This document shows, in pieces, positions 34,706 through 45,341 of a stretch of DNA of 59,016 nucleotides. The notes beneath the pieces were generated by a model. That model ran no database searches and was not told the DNA's origin. It saw nothing but the letters and a program-made list of their open reading frames with translations. Both the position numbers and the translations under genes were made by a program. This DNA is from an uncultured Alphaproteobacteria bacterium (GTDB lineage: Bacteria; Pseudomonadota; Alphaproteobacteria; HIMB59; GCA-002718135), in NCBI GenBank assembly GCA_902567135.1, contig CACFLO010000006.1:1-59016 (forward strand), read 5' to 3'. The number at the start of each line of letters is the position of its first letter. Within the stretch, counting starts at the first letter, position 1.

Positions 34706-35968
34706 ATGAATTTACAAGAATTAAAAAATAAAGAACCTGAAGAGCTATTAAAACAAGCGGATAAACTGGAAATAGAGAATCCATCCTCTTTAAGAAAACA
34801 AGATTTGATGTTTGCTATATTAAAAAAAATAGCAACTGATGGTGAAATAATTACAGGGTTAGGCGCAATTGAAATTATGCAAGATGGTTTTGGTTTTTTA
34901 AGATCTGCTGAATCAAATTATTTACCTGGCCCTGATGATATTTATGTTTCTCCAACACAAATAAAAAAATTTAGTCTTAGAACAGGTGATAGTGTTGAGG
35001 GTGAAATAAGAGCCCCAAAACAAGGAGAAAGGTATTTTGCAATAACTAAAATTAATACTATTAATGGAAAAAAAACAGATGATGTTAAAAATAGAGTAAA
35101 CTTTGAAGACTTAACACCGCTTTATCCTGAGTCTAGATTTCAATTAGAACAGGAAAAACCAATGCCAGATTTAACAGAAAGAATAATAGATATTATTGCG
35201 CCGCTTGGTAAAGGTCAGAGACAACTTATTGTTGCCCAGCCCTTTACAGGAAAAACAATTATTATGCAGAAAATTGCAAATGCAATAACCGCCAACAATC
35301 CTGAAACAAAACTTATAGTTTTATTAATTGATGAAAGACCCGAGGAAGTTACTGACATGAAAAGGTCTGTCAAGGGAGAGGTTATAAGTTCTACCTTTGA
35401 TGAACCAGCTTCTAGGCACGTACAGGTAGCTGAAATGGTTATTGAAAAGGCTAAAAGGTTAGTAGAATATAAGCACGATGTTGTTATTCTCTTAGATTCA
35501 ATTACTAGATTAGGAAGAGCCTATAATACCGTTGTTCCTTCAAGCGGTAAAGTTTTAACAGGAGGTGTGGACGCAAACGCACTACAAAGACCTAAAAGAT
35601 TTTTTGGTGCAGCTAGAAACGTTGAAAAGGGTGGATCTTTAACAATTATTGCAACAGCTTTAATAGAAACTGGAAGCAGAATGGACGAGGTAATTTTTGA
35701 AGAGTTTAAAGGAACAGGAAACAGTGAAATGATGCTTGATAGAAAATTAAGTCAAAAAAGAACTTACCCAGCTTTTGACATTGGAAAGTCCGGAACAAGA
35801 AAAGAAGAATTATTGCTGGATAAAGATGAGTTAGGAAAAATATTTATTTTAAGGAAAATATTAGCTCCTATGGGCTCAACAGAAGCTATGGAATTTCTCC
35901 TCGAAAAAATGAAAGATACCAAAACAAATAGCGAGTTTTTCCAAAGCATGGGAACAAAGAGTAATTAA
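34706..35968 (+). CDS. rho: Transcription termination factor Rho
   Basis: Hexameric RNA helicase that ends untranslated transcripts, 420 aa. N-terminal helical part ([13 protein letters not shown]), cold-shock-like RNA-binding domain ([16 protein letters not shown]), ATPase core with [14 protein letters not shown]- and R-loops, and [20 protein letters not shown] with the arginine finger. The Walker A loop reads AQPFTGKT where E. coli has APPKAGKT: the conserved Lys that touches ATP (Lys181) is Phe180 here and the second Pro-Pro pair is Gln-Pro. GKT itself is intact. rho next to mnmE is the normal order near alphaproteobacterial origins. Confidence 0.97.
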   Translation: MNLQELKNKEPEELLKQADKLEIENPSSLRKQDLMFAILKKIATDGEIITGLGAIEIMQDGFGFLRSAESNYLPGPDDIYVSPTQIKKFSLRTGDSVEGEIRAPKQGERYFAITKINTINGKKTDDVKNRVNFEDLTPLYPESRFQLEQEKPMPDLTERIIDIIAPLGKGQRQLIVAQPFTGKTIIMQKIANAITANNPETKLIVLLIDERPEEVTDMKRSVKGEVISSTFDEPASRHVQVAEMVIEKAKRLVEYKHDVVILLDSITRLGRAYNTVVPSSGKVLTGGVDANALQRPKRFFGAARNVEKGGSLTIIATALIETGSRMDEVIFEEFKGTGNSEMMLDRKLSQKRTYPAFDIGKSGTRKEELLLDKDELGKIFILRKILAPMGSTEAMEFLLEKMKDTKTNSEFFQSMGTKSN

Positions 35969-36005
35969 AAAATAAAACAAAAATAAATCATTGAAATTGT
36001 AGACT

Positions 36006-36034
36006 AAAAGGACCAATAGGTTTATTGGCCAAAA
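36006..36034 (+). promoter_or_regulatory. Shine-Dalgarno, hairpin and start arrangement before mnmE
   Basis: AAAAGGA at 36006-36012 lies 22 bases before the mnmE ATG, too far to work linearly. Between them CCAATA (36013-36018) and TATTGG (36023-36028) form a 6-bp hairpin with a GGTT loop. Folding it out would leave a six-base effective spacing to the ATG. Structure inferred by inspection. Confidence 0.4.
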
Positions 36035-37330
36035 ATGTCTAAGTATAACGATACTATTTATGCTCTTTCTACCCCCCCAGGTAAGTCTGCGATTGCTATA
36101 ATAAGAATTTCAGGAAAGGGCGCTATTAAAGCTCTAAAAAAAGTATCGTCTATAAAAAAATTAAAAACAAACGCAGCAAATCTTCTGTTCATAAAAAACA
36201 AAAAAATCATTATAGACCAGGTGGTTGCGGTTTATTACAGTGCGCCAAAATCTTTTACAGGAGAGGATGTTATTGAAATCAATTGCCATGGTGGACAGGC
36301 CGTAATAAGTAAAATTTCAACAACTTTAGAAAAACTAGGTTTGAGACTTGCAGAACCAGGAGAGTTTACAAAAAGAGCCCTTTTAAACAACAAAATAGAC
36401 CTTGTAAAAACAGAGAGTATTGCTGATATTATTAACGCGGAAACAGAAAAACAAAGAGAGGTTGCAATAAAGAATCTTTCTGGAGGATTAAGCAACTTCA
36501 TAAAAGAAATAAATAAAAGCATTGCTGAGGTTTTGGCCAATGTGGAAGCGATAATTGATTTCTCTGACGAAGACCTTCCTGTTGGAATTATAAAAAAAGT
36601 AAAAGAACAAAATAAGAACATAATAAAAAAAATACAAGTCGAGCTAAGAAATGCCAATCTTTCAAAGCCCATAAGAAGTGGAATTAAAATAGCAATCATC
36701 GGCAAACCAAACACCGGAAAATCATCTTTTATTAATTTTATATCAAAAAAAAATGTAGCAATCGTTACAGATATTCCTGGAACGACAACAGACTTAATAA
36801 CCTCTTCAATTGATATTAATGGGTTTAAATTTACATTTGTTGATACGGCAGGTCTAAGAAAACATAGAAATAAAATAGAAAAAATAGGAATTCAAAAAAC
36901 AAAAGAAATTATTGAAAAATCAGATTTAAACCTTATTTTTTTAGAAAAAAACGAAAAAAACAAATACAACAAAATTCAAAAAAAACTATTTATTAGGTCA
37001 AAATCAGACAAAAGAAAAAAAGCAAAAAACAAAACAGTACACCACAACATTTCATCATTTACAGGAGAGGGTGTTGATCTTCTTCTTGAAGAAATTTCAA
37101 AAAAAACAATAAAAGAAGTGAGAAACACCCCTATACTTTCACGTGAAAGACACATAAGTATTATGAATCAGGTATTAAAAACCTTAAAATCTATTAAATT
37201 TAATCAGAATTTGGATATTGTTGCTTATGAGTTAAGGGTTGCGCTTGATTTATCCATGGAAATAAACCAAAAATTTGATATAGAAACAATATTAGATATA
37301 ATATTTAAGGATTTTTGTATTGGAAAGTAA
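36035..37330 (+). CDS. mnmE: tRNA uridine-34 modification GTPase MnmE
   Basis: With MnmG adds the carboxymethylaminomethyl group to wobble uridines of tRNAs, 431 aa. N-terminal folate-binding domain (DTIYALSTPPGKSAIAIIRISG, FTGEDVIEINCHGG), helical domain, inserted G domain with P-loop IIGKPNTGKSSF, DIPGTTTD and DTAGLRKH, and the C-terminal catalytic CIGK. The G4 motif (NKxD) is not obvious: the region after IFLEKN is Lys/Asn-rich and the usual N-K-x-D is blurred. A parS-like palindrome lies inside the codons for LSRERH near the 3' end. Confidence 0.95.
   Translation: MSKYNDTIYALSTPPGKSAIAIIRISGKGAIKALKKVSSIKKLKTNAANLLFIKNKKIIIDQVVAVYYSAPKSFTGEDVIEINCHGGQAVISKISTTLEKLGLRLAEPGEFTKRALLNNKIDLVKTESIADIINAETEKQREVAIKNLSGGLSNFIKEINKSIAEVLANVEAIIDFSDEDLPVGIIKKVKEQNKNIIKKIQVELRNANLSKPIRSGIKIAIIGKPNTGKSSFINFISKKNVAIVTDIPGTTTDLITSSIDINGFKFTFVDTAGLRKHRNKIEKIGIQKTKEIIEKSDLNLIFLEKNEKNKYNKIQKKLFIRSKSDKRKKAKNKTVHHNISSFTGEGVDLLLEEISKKTIKEVRNTPILSRERHISIMNQVLKTLKSIKFNQNLDIVAYELRVALDLSMEINQKFDIETILDIIFKDFCIGK
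37136..37149. other. parS-like ParB binding site 1 (inside mnmE)
   Basis: CTTTCACGTGAAAG, a perfect 14-base palindrome containing the invariant parS core TTTCACGTGAAA. Over 16 bases it matches TGTTTCACGTGAAACA at 13 positions. It overlaps conserved mnmE codons. parB is 3.4 kb downstream. Confidence 0.7.
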
Positions 37331-37342
37331 TTTCACGTGAAA
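37331..37342. other. parS-like ParB binding site 2 (mnmE-mnmG junction)
   Basis: TTTCACGTGAAA, perfect 12-base palindrome, 13 of 16 matches to the full parS consensus. It starts at the base after the mnmE stop, and the mnmG GTG start codon (37337-37339) is inside it. It lies 194 bases from site 1. Confidence 0.7.
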
Positions 37343-39208
37343 AAAAACAAGAAATACTCAGTGGTTGTTATAGGTGGAGGACACGCCGGTGTTGAAGCTG
37401 CGTGCGCCCCTGCTAGAATGGGGTCCAGTGTGGCTTTAGTGACTCATAAAATAGATAAAATTGGAGAAATGTCTTGTAATCCCGCAATAGGAGGTCTGGG
37501 AAAGGGGCACCTAGTTAGAGAGATAGACGCCCTGGATGGTGTTATGGGGCGGGCAATAGATCGGGGTGGAATTCAGTTTAGAATGCTTAATGAAAGCAGG
37601 GGTGCTGCAGTAAGGGGGCCAAGAGCTCAAGCAGACAGGGTTTTATATAAAAAAGCAATTTTAGAAGCTGTTAAAAATCAACAAAACCTAGATATAATTG
37701 AAGGATCAGTAAATGATATAATTATTAAAAACAGGAAAGTTGCGGGTATAGAGTTGAGTGGCGGGCAAAATATTAGCTGTGAATCTGTGGTTCTTACTAC
37801 AGGAACTTTTTTGAGGGGAATGATAAGGGTTGGTGATAAAAGTATTCAAGCAGGAAGAGTTGGCGACAAACCATCTGTTTCGTTAGCAAAAAAAATTGAA
37901 AAACTAAAGTTTTCAATAGGGAGGCTTAAAACAGGAACCCCTCCCAGAATTCTAAAAAAATCTATAAATTTCAATAACTTAGATGAGCAGCTGCCTGATA
38001 AAAAACCTGTACCATTCTCTTTTATCAACAATATTATCCACACACCTCAAGTATCTTGTTTTATAACCCACACAAACAATAAGACCCACAAAATTATTTC
38101 AAACAACCTTGAAATGTCACCCATGTATTCAGGAGCAATAAAATCTATGGGCGCTAGATATTGTCCATCTATTGAAGATAAAGTTGTTAAGTTTCCAAAC
38201 AAAAATAACCACCAGATTTTTTTAGAACCAGAGGGGCTTGATAGCGACTTGATTTATCCTAATGGCATATCTTCTTCCTTGCCAGAGTGTGTACAAGAAG
38301 AGTTTGTTAAATCTATCAAAGGCCTTGAAAGGGCAATAATAACTCAGCCCGCCTATGCAATTGAATATGACTATGTTGATCCAAGAGAGTTATTACACAC
38401 TTTAGAAACAAAAAAAATTAAGAACCTATATTTTGCCGGACAAATAAATGGAACAACTGGATATGAGGAAGCCGCTGCGCAAGGGATTGTTGCAGGAATA
38501 AATGCAGCACTTAAAACATCATCAAAAAAAGAATTTATAATTGATAGATCTCAAGGCTACATTGGTGTTTTAATAGATGATTTGGTCACAAAAGGCACAA
38601 AAGAGCCTTATAGAATGTTTACATCACGCTCAGAGTACAGGCTTTTGTTAAGAGCTGACAACGCGGACCAAAGGCTAACACCATTAGGAGCTGAAATAGG
38701 CTGTGTTGGTAACACAAGGCAAAGTATTTTTGAAAAAAAATTATCTGATATTAAAAGCGGCTTTAAACTTGTTAAAGATGTTAAGTTTTCACCAAACGAC
38801 CTTCAAAAAAAGAATATTAAAATAAAGTTAGACGGAAAGAAAAGATCGATTTTTGAGCTTCTTTCATACAAAAACATTAATTTTAAAAAATTAGAAAAAA
38901 TATTACCAGAGCTTAAAAAATTAGACCCCAACACAAAAGAACAAATACAAATCGAATCAATTTATTTTAACTATCTCTCCAGACAAAGGGCAGATATTGA
39001 TGATTTTAAAAGAGAAGAGGGCTTGAAAATTCCTAAAATAATTGATTACAAAAAAGTCGGAAGCCTTTCTAATGAAATAATAGAAAAGCTTACCAAAATA
39101 AAACCCCCAACATTAGGAGCTGCATCAAGGATATCTGGGGTAACACCCGCTGCAATTATAGCAATTATGCGACACGTTAAAAAAAACAAAAACAAAAAAG
39201 CCGCCTAA
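37337..39208 (+). CDS. mnmG: tRNA uridine-34 modification enzyme MnmG (GidA)
   Basis: FAD- and NADH-dependent partner of MnmE, 623 aa. FAD motif [21 protein letters not shown] at the N terminus, [45 protein letters not shown], the insertion domain and the C-terminal helical domain ending [16 protein letters not shown] are all present. Start is a GTG within a parS-like palindrome; no Shine-Dalgarno is visible. Follows mnmE by 6 bases. Confidence 0.97.
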   Translation: MKKNKKYSVVVIGGGHAGVEAACAPARMGSSVALVTHKIDKIGEMSCNPAIGGLGKGHLVREIDALDGVMGRAIDRGGIQFRMLNESRGAAVRGPRAQADRVLYKKAILEAVKNQQNLDIIEGSVNDIIIKNRKVAGIELSGGQNISCESVVLTTGTFLRGMIRVGDKSIQAGRVGDKPSVSLAKKIEKLKFSIGRLKTGTPPRILKKSINFNNLDEQLPDKKPVPFSFINNIIHTPQVSCFITHTNNKTHKIISNNLEMSPMYSGAIKSMGARYCPSIEDKVVKFPNKNNHQIFLEPEGLDSDLIYPNGISSSLPECVQEEFVKSIKGLERAIITQPAYAIEYDYVDPRELLHTLETKKIKNLYFAGQINGTTGYEEAAAQGIVAGINAALKTSSKKEFIIDRSQGYIGVLIDDLVTKGTKEPYRMFTSRSEYRLLLRADNADQRLTPLGAEIGCVGNTRQSIFEKKLSDIKSGFKLVKDVKFSPNDLQKKNIKIKLDGKKRSIFELLSYKNINFKKLEKILPELKKLDPNTKEQIQIESIYFNYLSRQRADIDDFKREEGLKIPKIIDYKKVGSLSNEIIEKLTKIKPPTLGAASRISGVTPAAIIAIMRHVKKNKNKKAA

Positions 39209-39209
39209 G

Positions 39210-39827
39210 GTGAACAAAGGTGATGTAATAAACAAGTTTGAGCTAACGAAAACTCAAACGAACAAAATAGAAAGATTTGTTTTAGAAATCTTTGAGTTTA
39301 ATAAACACACAAATATTATTGGAAAGTCAACCCTGGAAAATATCTGGGAGAGACATATTGCAGACTCACTCCAGCTTTCTTTCTTTATTCCCCAAAAAAA
39401 ATCTAAAGTTTTTGATTTGGGCACCGGAGGCGGGCTTCCTGGGATACCACTATCAGTACTTGGATATGACAATGTTTTTATGATTGATTCAGTTGGAAAA
39501 AAAATTGACTTTGTAAGAAATATTATAAAGCTACTATCACTATCTGCAAAAACACAAAAAAAAAGAATTGAAAAACTAGATATTGGTAAGGCAGATTTAA
39601 TAGTTTCAAGGGCTCTGGCCCCACTAAACAAACTACTTTCTTATTCACTTTTACACTCAAATAAAAACACAACATCTCTTTTTTTAAAAGGTAGAAATGT
39701 TTATAACGAAATTGAGATGGCAAAAAAAAATTTTTATTTTAATTTTGAAACCTTTAAAAGCATAAGCTCAGAAGAGGGCTGTATTTTAAAAATAAAAAAC
39801 ATAAAAACCAAAAGAAAAGATGACTAA
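39210..39827 (+). CDS. rsmG: 16S rRNA (guanine527-N7)-methyltransferase
   Basis: SAM-dependent methyltransferase for G527 of 16S rRNA, 205 aa. SAM-binding motif VFDLGTGGGLPGIPLSVLG, then FMIDSVGKKIDFVRNI; N-terminal HTNIIGKSTLENIWERHIADSLQL is the family signature. GTG start one base after the mnmG stop. Its end overlaps parA by 8 bases. Standard gidA-gidB-parA-parB order. Confidence 0.95.
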   Translation: MNKGDVINKFELTKTQTNKIERFVLEIFEFNKHTNIIGKSTLENIWERHIADSLQLSFFIPQKKSKVFDLGTGGGLPGIPLSVLGYDNVFMIDSVGKKIDFVRNIIKLLSLSAKTQKKRIEKLDIGKADLIVSRALAPLNKLLSYSLLHSNKNTTSLFLKGRNVYNEIEMAKKNFYFNFETFKSISSEEGCILKIKNIKTKRKDD

Positions 39828-40581
39828 AATAATTTCTATAGCAAACCAAAAAGGCGGTGTGGGGAAAACAACAACAACAATTAATCTTGCAACATCACTA
39901 TCCGCAATTAATAAAACAGTTTTATTGGTTGATGCTGACCCACAAGGGAATGCTAGCACGGGCATCGGAATAACCTATGAAGAAAGGGTCCCAAGCCTTT
40001 ATGACCTTATTATAAAAAGAGAGCTTGATGAAGGCGCCATAAAAAAAACAATTGTTCCAAACCTAAGTATTATTTCTGCAAACACTAACTTAGCAGCCGC
40101 AGAATTAGAGCTTACCAGTGTTGAAAAAAGAGAGTTTGTTTTGGCAGATATTTTGTTAAAAGCAAATAAGTTTGACTTTATTCTAATTGATTGCCCTCCT
40201 GCATTAGGGCTTTTAACAATAAACTCACTTGTTGCATCAAACTCAGTTATTGTTCCACTACAGTCAGAATTTTTTGCTCTGGAGGGGATGTCATCCTTGG
40301 TTAACACAATTCAATTAATTAAAGAAAACTTTAACCCCAAACTAAATGTTGAAGGAATACTTTTAACCATGGTTGACAAAAGAAACACTCTTAGCTCCTT
40401 AGTTGAAAAGGATGTAAGGGAACATTTTGGAGAAATTGTTTACAAAACAACAATTCCCAGAAATATAAAAATATCTGAGGCCCCAAGCCACGGAAAGCCA
40501 GCCATAATATATGATGTTAATTGCTCAGGATCTATGGCATATATAGGTCTTGCTCGAGAAATAATGAACAAACAAGGTTAA
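39820..40581 (+). CDS. parA: Chromosome partitioning ATPase ParA
   Basis: Walker-type ATPase that moves ParB-parS complexes, 253 aa. Deviant Walker A KGGVGKTTTT at residues 11-20 with the signature Lys, DADPQGNASTG, Walker B FDFILIDCPPALG and the DNA-binding region KISEAPSHGKPA. No N-terminal DNA-binding extension, as in chromosomal ParA/Soj. Paired with parB 3 bases downstream. Confidence 0.97.
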   Translation: MTKIISIANQKGGVGKTTTTINLATSLSAINKTVLLVDADPQGNASTGIGITYEERVPSLYDLIIKRELDEGAIKKTIVPNLSIISANTNLAAAELELTSVEKREFVLADILLKANKFDFILIDCPPALGLLTINSLVASNSVIVPLQSEFFALEGMSSLVNTIQLIKENFNPKLNVEGILLTMVDKRNTLSSLVEKDVREHFGEIVYKTTIPRNIKISEAPSHGKPAIIYDVNCSGSMAYIGLAREIMNKQG

Positions 40582-40584
40582 CAA

Positions 40585-41418
40585 ATGAAAAAAGAAAAAA
40601 ATAAATTAGGAATGGGTTTGGGCGCACTATTAAGCCCAACAAATATTAATAAAAACAATGTTAACAAAATAGACATTTCAAAGATTACTCCCAACAAACA
40701 ACAACCTAGAAAAAACTTTAAGGACAAAGATATTCAAGAACTTTCGGATTCAATTAAAAATCAAGGCTTAATTCAACCAATAATAGTTAGGGGCACGGGA
40801 GATGATAGTTATGAAATAATAGCTGGGGAAAGACGTTGGAGAGCCTGTCAATTAGCGGGTGTCCACTCAGTAGATTGTGTTATAATGGACGCCTCAGAAG
40901 ACAAGGTTTTCGAACTTGCCTTGATTGAAAACATACAAAGGGAAAACCTTAATGTTGTAGAGGAGGCAAAAGCATACAAAAAACTAATTACAACTAATGG
41001 ACTAAAAACTGAGGACCTATCTAATAAGCTTGGCAAAAGCTCAAGCCACATTTCTAACCTTATAAGAATTCTTGAGTTAGATGAAGAGATTCACCAAATG
41101 ATTGTTTCAGGAAAAATCTCAATGGGACATGCAAGAGCGTTGGTTGGGGTTCCAGATGCAGTAGAAAGGGCTAAAGAAATTTTTGAAAAAAAACTAAGTG
41201 TTAGAGATGTAGAGAAATCTACATCAAAGTATAAAAAGGTTAGAAAAAAACAAACACAAAAAGACCCAAATATTTTAGACCTAGAAAAAGAGCTGTCTGA
41301 TAAAATCGGCCTAAAAACCTCAATACATTTTAATGAGAGCGGATCTTCAGGGTCTTTAACTTTATTTTACTCAGACCTAAACCAACTAGACGAAATAATG
41401 AAGAGGCTCAAGAAATAA
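40585..41418 (+). CDS. parB: Chromosome partitioning protein ParB
   Basis: parS-binding CTP switch protein, 277 aa. N-terminal ParA-interaction peptide (LGMGLGALLS), ParB/Srx domain with GLIQPIIVR, the CTP motif GERRWRACQLAG and ENIQRENLNVVEEA. The helix-turn-helix reads LSNKLGKSSSHISNLIRIL and SGKISMGHARALVG follows; a dimerisation tail ends the protein. Two parS-like sites lie within 4 kb upstream. Convergent with holA, overlapping 11 bases. Confidence 0.97.
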   Translation: MKKEKNKLGMGLGALLSPTNINKNNVNKIDISKITPNKQQPRKNFKDKDIQELSDSIKNQGLIQPIIVRGTGDDSYEIIAGERRWRACQLAGVHSVDCVIMDASEDKVFELALIENIQRENLNVVEEAKAYKKLITTNGLKTEDLSNKLGKSSSHISNLIRILELDEEIHQMIVSGKISMGHARALVGVPDAVERAKEIFEKKLSVRDVEKSTSKYKKVRKKQTQKDPNILDLEKELSDKIGLKTSIHFNESGSSGSLTLFYSDLNQLDEIMKRLKK

Positions 41419-42334
41419 TTTTCTTATAATTTAAGACAAACCTGAAAAAGAGCGGTTTGAAAAGGCTTGGATTTTTTCTAACAAGTCTTTCTGTTTTAAA
41501 AACCAATGAAGACAAAAGATTCTTTTTATTTTCATTAAGGGAATCAAACAAACTTAAAAGACTTTGTTTTTCTCTAAAAAGATATTTGGGAATTTTATTT
41601 TCGAACTCTGACTTGTTTCTAGACTCAAACAATAAAAGAGAATAAATTTTAAAATAGGAAAAATAACTATAGAAATCAGACAAAGAGTTTATAGAAGAGT
41701 TCAGAAAAGATGTAACATCACCCTTGCTTAAATGAAGTTTAAAAAAAAACTTATTTGCATCAGTTAGTCGATCCATATTTAAAGCACTTGCAAGCTCAAT
41801 AGTGTTGTTTTTATTTTCTAACAAAAGTATTTTTTCTAACTCTTTCTCCAAAATAGCATAACTGTTATCAAGCAGTCCCAACAAAAACCAATAGATATTT
41901 TTTTCAAAAAAAAGACCATGCCTCTTAACAAACCCGTCTAATATAATTTTTTTTCTAACTTGGTCCAACTCATAACACTCCAACAAAACTCTTTCTTTTG
42001 ATTTAGAAAAAAACTTTTTTATTGACTTGTTTTTTGCAGAAGATTTCTCACTAAATATTAATATATCTTTGTTTTTCTCTATTTCTTCTACTGAACTATT
42101 GTCTAAATATTTTTCACAAACATAAACATATTTGCTTTTTAACTTAAACAAATCAGGGCCAGCATTATCACCGTCAGCTAAAGTTTTTTTTACAAATCCA
42201 TTGTTTAAAAAATTTTTTACTAACAAATTCATTAGTGCAAAAATATAAGCCTCATCATTTCCGCTGATAAAGAAGCTCTTATAATTTAAGCAGAGCCCCT
42301 CATCTATAACAAAGTTTTCTGGATTAACCTTCAT
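41408..42334 (-). CDS. holA: DNA polymerase III delta subunit (clamp loader), divergent
   Basis: Clamp-loader delta subunit by weak similarity and by strong synteny (leuS-lptE-holA facing parB is fixed in alphaproteobacteria), 308 aa. N-terminal FFISGNDEAYIFALMNLLVKN fits the ATPase-like domain start (usually YLLHGEDxxL); mid-region ENKNNTIELASALNM corresponds to the lysine-rich helical domain; the C-terminal collar (LSKGDVTSFLNSSINSLSDF) is recognisable by pattern. Sequence is highly diverged, so the name rests mostly on position. Confidence 0.75.
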   Translation of the reverse strand: MKVNPENFVIDEGLCLNYKSFFISGNDEAYIFALMNLLVKNFLNNGFVKKTLADGDNAGPDLFKLKSKYVYVCEKYLDNSSVEEIEKNKDILIFSEKSSAKNKSIKKFFSKSKERVLLECYELDQVRKKIILDGFVKRHGLFFEKNIYWFLLGLLDNSYAILEKELEKILLLENKNNTIELASALNMDRLTDANKFFFKLHLSKGDVTSFLNSSINSLSDFYSYFSYFKIYSLLLFESRNKSEFENKIPKYLFREKQSLLSLFDSLNENKKNLLSSLVFKTERLVRKNPSLFKPLFFRFVLNYKKIIS

Positions 42335-42824
42335 CCAAACATTTGTTAGATTTAAGTTCGTTGTTAGTAAAAGACATAAAATTATTCACATTATTTAAAA
42401 TAGCCTCTTCATATAAGCTGTCCAAAAGAACATCGCTCGCGAAATTATAACCAGAAGATTTTGGGGTAAAGGAAAAGTTTGATATCTGCCTATTTGTAAT
42501 TTCTGGACACTTATTTGTGGCGTCAACCAAAACATAATCAACTATAATTTTATAATCAATTTTTATTGCTACTTGATTTTGACCAACAGATTTTTTAGTT
42601 TGTTTTTCCTCAACTTGAGCCTTTAATATAAATTTATTTTCTTCTACTTCACCAATTTTTAAAAATAAGAGATCTTTTAAAACCGGATTGTCCCAACCAG
42701 CAACATAAATAAGAGTTTTGTTTTTTAAAGAATTTGAACTTTCTTTTGTATCTAATAAAAAATTAATATTTGAACAAGAAACAAGCGAAAAGAAAACTAT
42801 AATTTTTAAAAACAACAACCTCAT
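42324..42824 (-). CDS. lptE: LPS-assembly lipoprotein LptE
   Basis: Small outer-membrane lipoprotein that plugs LptD, 166 aa. Short signal peptide with lipobox VSCS after [10 protein letters not shown]. The body is weakly conserved, as in all LptE proteins. The assignment depends on the fixed leuS-lptE-holA order. The 3' end overlaps holA by 11 bases and the 5' end overlaps leuS by 4. Confidence 0.75.
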   Translation of the reverse strand: MRLLFLKIIVFFSLVSCSNINFLLDTKESSNSLKNKTLIYVAGWDNPVLKDLLFLKIGEVEENKFILKAQVEEKQTKKSVGQNQVAIKIDYKIIVDYVLVDATNKCPEITNRQISNFSFTPKSSGYNFASDVLLDSLYEEAILNNVNNFMSFTNNELKSNKCLDEG

Positions 42825-45340
42825 TTGATAACTATATTTAATATTTTTCCAGGTATGTATATAACCTTTCCAATTATCTTGTCTTTTAATATTTTTTTTA
42901 AGCTAGGTAAATTTTTTGCTTTTTCTAAAACAACCTCTTCTTTATCATTGTTTTTTGAAGGAATAAGGCCTTTCAATTTTCCATTAACCTGCACCGGAAG
43001 ATCAATCATGTCAACAACATCATTTTTTTTAAACTCCGGCCAATTTGCATTAGCGCAAAAACCTTCATAACCTAGGAGCTCCCAAATCTCTTCACTTAAA
43101 TGTGGTGTTAACGGATGTATAATAATACACAAGTCCTTAGCTGCTCTTTTTAAATTATCACCTGAAATTGATTTTTTTTCCATAGACTTATTAATTTCGT
43201 TTACATATTCATAAATATTCGCAACAGATTTATTAAAATGAAATTTTTCAATATTTTCAGAAACGCTTTTTATAAGAGAATCAAACTTATTTGTTTTGGA
43301 CAAACCATGTGGGGCTTTATACTTTTTTGTTTTTATGCAGGTTTCCCAAATTTTATTAATAAACTTGTGTGAAGAGGCCACGCCCACATCTGTCCACTCT
43401 AAATCTCTTTCTGGGGGAGAGTCTGACAACATAAACCACCTTGCTGTGTCAGCCCCATAATCATCGATTATAGAAGAGGGGTTCACAACATTTTTTTTGG
43501 ATTTACTCATTTTTTCAATTTTACCAACCTCTACCTGCTCATTATTACTATCAAAATAATTTCCTTTGCTTTCGATAATTTTATTTGGCTCAACCCAGTT
43601 ACCCGCACTGTCTTTAAATGTTTTATGGGTAACCATGCCCTGCGTAAAAAGACCCGTAAAAGGTTCATTGATATCTACAAAGTTTAGGTCTCTTAGCGCT
43701 TTTGTAAAAAACCTAGAATACAAGAGATGAAGAATTGCATGCTCAACCCCACCTATGTATTGATCAACAGGAAGCCAGTAATTAATATCTTCTTTTAAAA
43801 AAGGCTTGTTGTTTAACCGCGGGTTACAATAACGCAAAAAATACCAAGAAGACTCAAAGAAAGTGTCAAAAGTATCTGTTTCTCTAACCGCCTTCATGCC
43901 CGTTATGGGGCAGGTAGTCATTTTCCATTCATCAACCTCTTCCTTTGTTGGGCTTGGGTTCTTTTGTCCTAACGTAGGCAGTAGAACCGGGAGGTCTTTC
44001 TCTTTAACAGGAACAACTGAGCCATCTTCTCTATACAATATTGGAATTGGACACCCCCAATATCGCTGTCTTGAAATGCCCCAATCTCTTAATTTATAAT
44101 TTATTTTTTTATTACCAATACCCTCTTTTTCTAATCTTTTTATAACCTCTTTTTTTGCTTTTTCATTGTCCACACCATCTAGAAACCCAGAATTGATCAT
44201 CAGACCACCACCCAATATTGCAACATTTTTGATCTTATTAGAGTTTTGTTTCGACTTAGCAGGCTCTACAACTTGAATAACCTCCAAATTATACTTTAGT
44301 GCAAATTCTAAATCTCTTTGATCATGTGCAGGACAGCCAAATACAGCTCCCAAACCATAATCCATTAAAACAAAATTTGCGATAAATAGTGGAATTTGTT
44401 TATCTAAAAAAGGATGCTTAATAAAAATGTTTGTGTTGTATCCTACCTTTGTTTTCTCAGAATCTATTATCTTAATCTCCTCTTTAAATTTCTGAGCATT
44501 AATATCTTTTTTCAATATTTTTTTTGCAAGAGCATGATCAGCTGAAATAGCAACAAATGTTGCGCCAAAAATTGTATCAGGTCTCGTGGTATAAACCTTA
44601 AGGTGTTTGTCATCTGAAAAATTATTTTTAACTAAAGAAAAGACTATTTCTGCTCCTTCTGACCTTCCTATCCAATTAGACTGCATCACCTTAACTTTAT
44701 TTGGCCACATATCCAATGAGTCTAAATCGTTCAACAGCTCTTCTGAGTAATTGCTTGTTTTTAAAAACCATTGTGAAAGATTTTTTTTCTCAACTAATGC
44801 GCCTGAGCGCCAACCCCTACCATCAATAACTTGTTCGTTTGCTAAAACTGTTTTATCTACTGGGTCCCAATTAACCTCGGACATTTTTTTATAAGCCAAA
44901 CCACTTTTATACATTTCTAAAAAAAAGAGTTGCTCGTGTTTGTAATAACCAGGGTGACAAGTTGCTAATTCCCTGTCCCAATCAATAGAAAAACCCATAG
45001 ATTTAAGTTGGTTTCGCATGTAACTTATATTTGTATAGGTCCAATCTGCAGGATTCTTTTTTTCTGTCTTAGCAGCATTTTCTGCAGGTAGTCCAAAAGC
45101 ATCCCAGCCCATAGGGTGGAAAACATTAAAACCTTTCATTTTTTTGTAACGAGCAACAACATCACCAAGTGTATAGTTTCTTACATGCCCCATATGGATT
45201 TTTCCAGAAGGATAAGGAAACATCTCAAGTACATAATATTTTTTTTTATTATCTTTTTTTTCTACTTTAAATATGTTGGCGTCCTGCCATCTTTTTTGCC
45301 ATTTTGGCTCGGCTACCTTGTGATTGTATCTGCTCGACAC
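42821..45340 (-). CDS. leuS: Leucyl-tRNA synthetase
   Basis: Class-I synthetase charging tRNA-Leu, 839 aa. HIGH-type motif [15 protein letters not shown] near the N terminus, editing domain ([19 protein letters not shown]), [13 protein letters not shown] (KMSKS), [15 protein letters not shown], and the C-terminal anticodon and appended domains. GTG start ([18 protein letters not shown]), matching the family N terminus. Alphaproteobacterial order DUF3576-leuS-lptE-holA is kept. Confidence 0.98.
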   Translation of the reverse strand: MSSRYNHKVAEPKWQKRWQDANIFKVEKKDNKKKYYVLEMFPYPSGKIHMGHVRNYTLGDVVARYKKMKGFNVFHPMGWDAFGLPAENAAKTEKKNPADWTYTNISYMRNQLKSMGFSIDWDRELATCHPGYYKHEQLFFLEMYKSGLAYKKMSEVNWDPVDKTVLANEQVIDGRGWRSGALVEKKNLSQWFLKTSNYSEELLNDLDSLDMWPNKVKVMQSNWIGRSEGAEIVFSLVKNNFSDDKHLKVYTTRPDTIFGATFVAISADHALAKKILKKDINAQKFKEEIKIIDSEKTKVGYNTNIFIKHPFLDKQIPLFIANFVLMDYGLGAVFGCPAHDQRDLEFALKYNLEVIQVVEPAKSKQNSNKIKNVAILGGGLMINSGFLDGVDNEKAKKEVIKRLEKEGIGNKKINYKLRDWGISRQRYWGCPIPILYREDGSVVPVKEKDLPVLLPTLGQKNPSPTKEEVDEWKMTTCPITGMKAVRETDTFDTFFESSWYFLRYCNPRLNNKPFLKEDINYWLPVDQYIGGVEHAILHLLYSRFFTKALRDLNFVDINEPFTGLFTQGMVTHKTFKDSAGNWVEPNKIIESKGNYFDSNNEQVEVGKIEKMSKSKKNVVNPSSIIDDYGADTARWFMLSDSPPERDLEWTDVGVASSHKFINKIWETCIKTKKYKAPHGLSKTNKFDSLIKSVSENIEKFHFNKSVANIYEYVNEINKSMEKKSISGDNLKRAAKDLCIIIHPLTPHLSEEIWELLGYEGFCANANWPEFKKNDVVDMIDLPVQVNGKLKGLIPSKNNDKEEVVLEKAKNLPSLKKILKDKIIGKVIYIPGKILNIVIK

Positions 45341-45341
45341 T

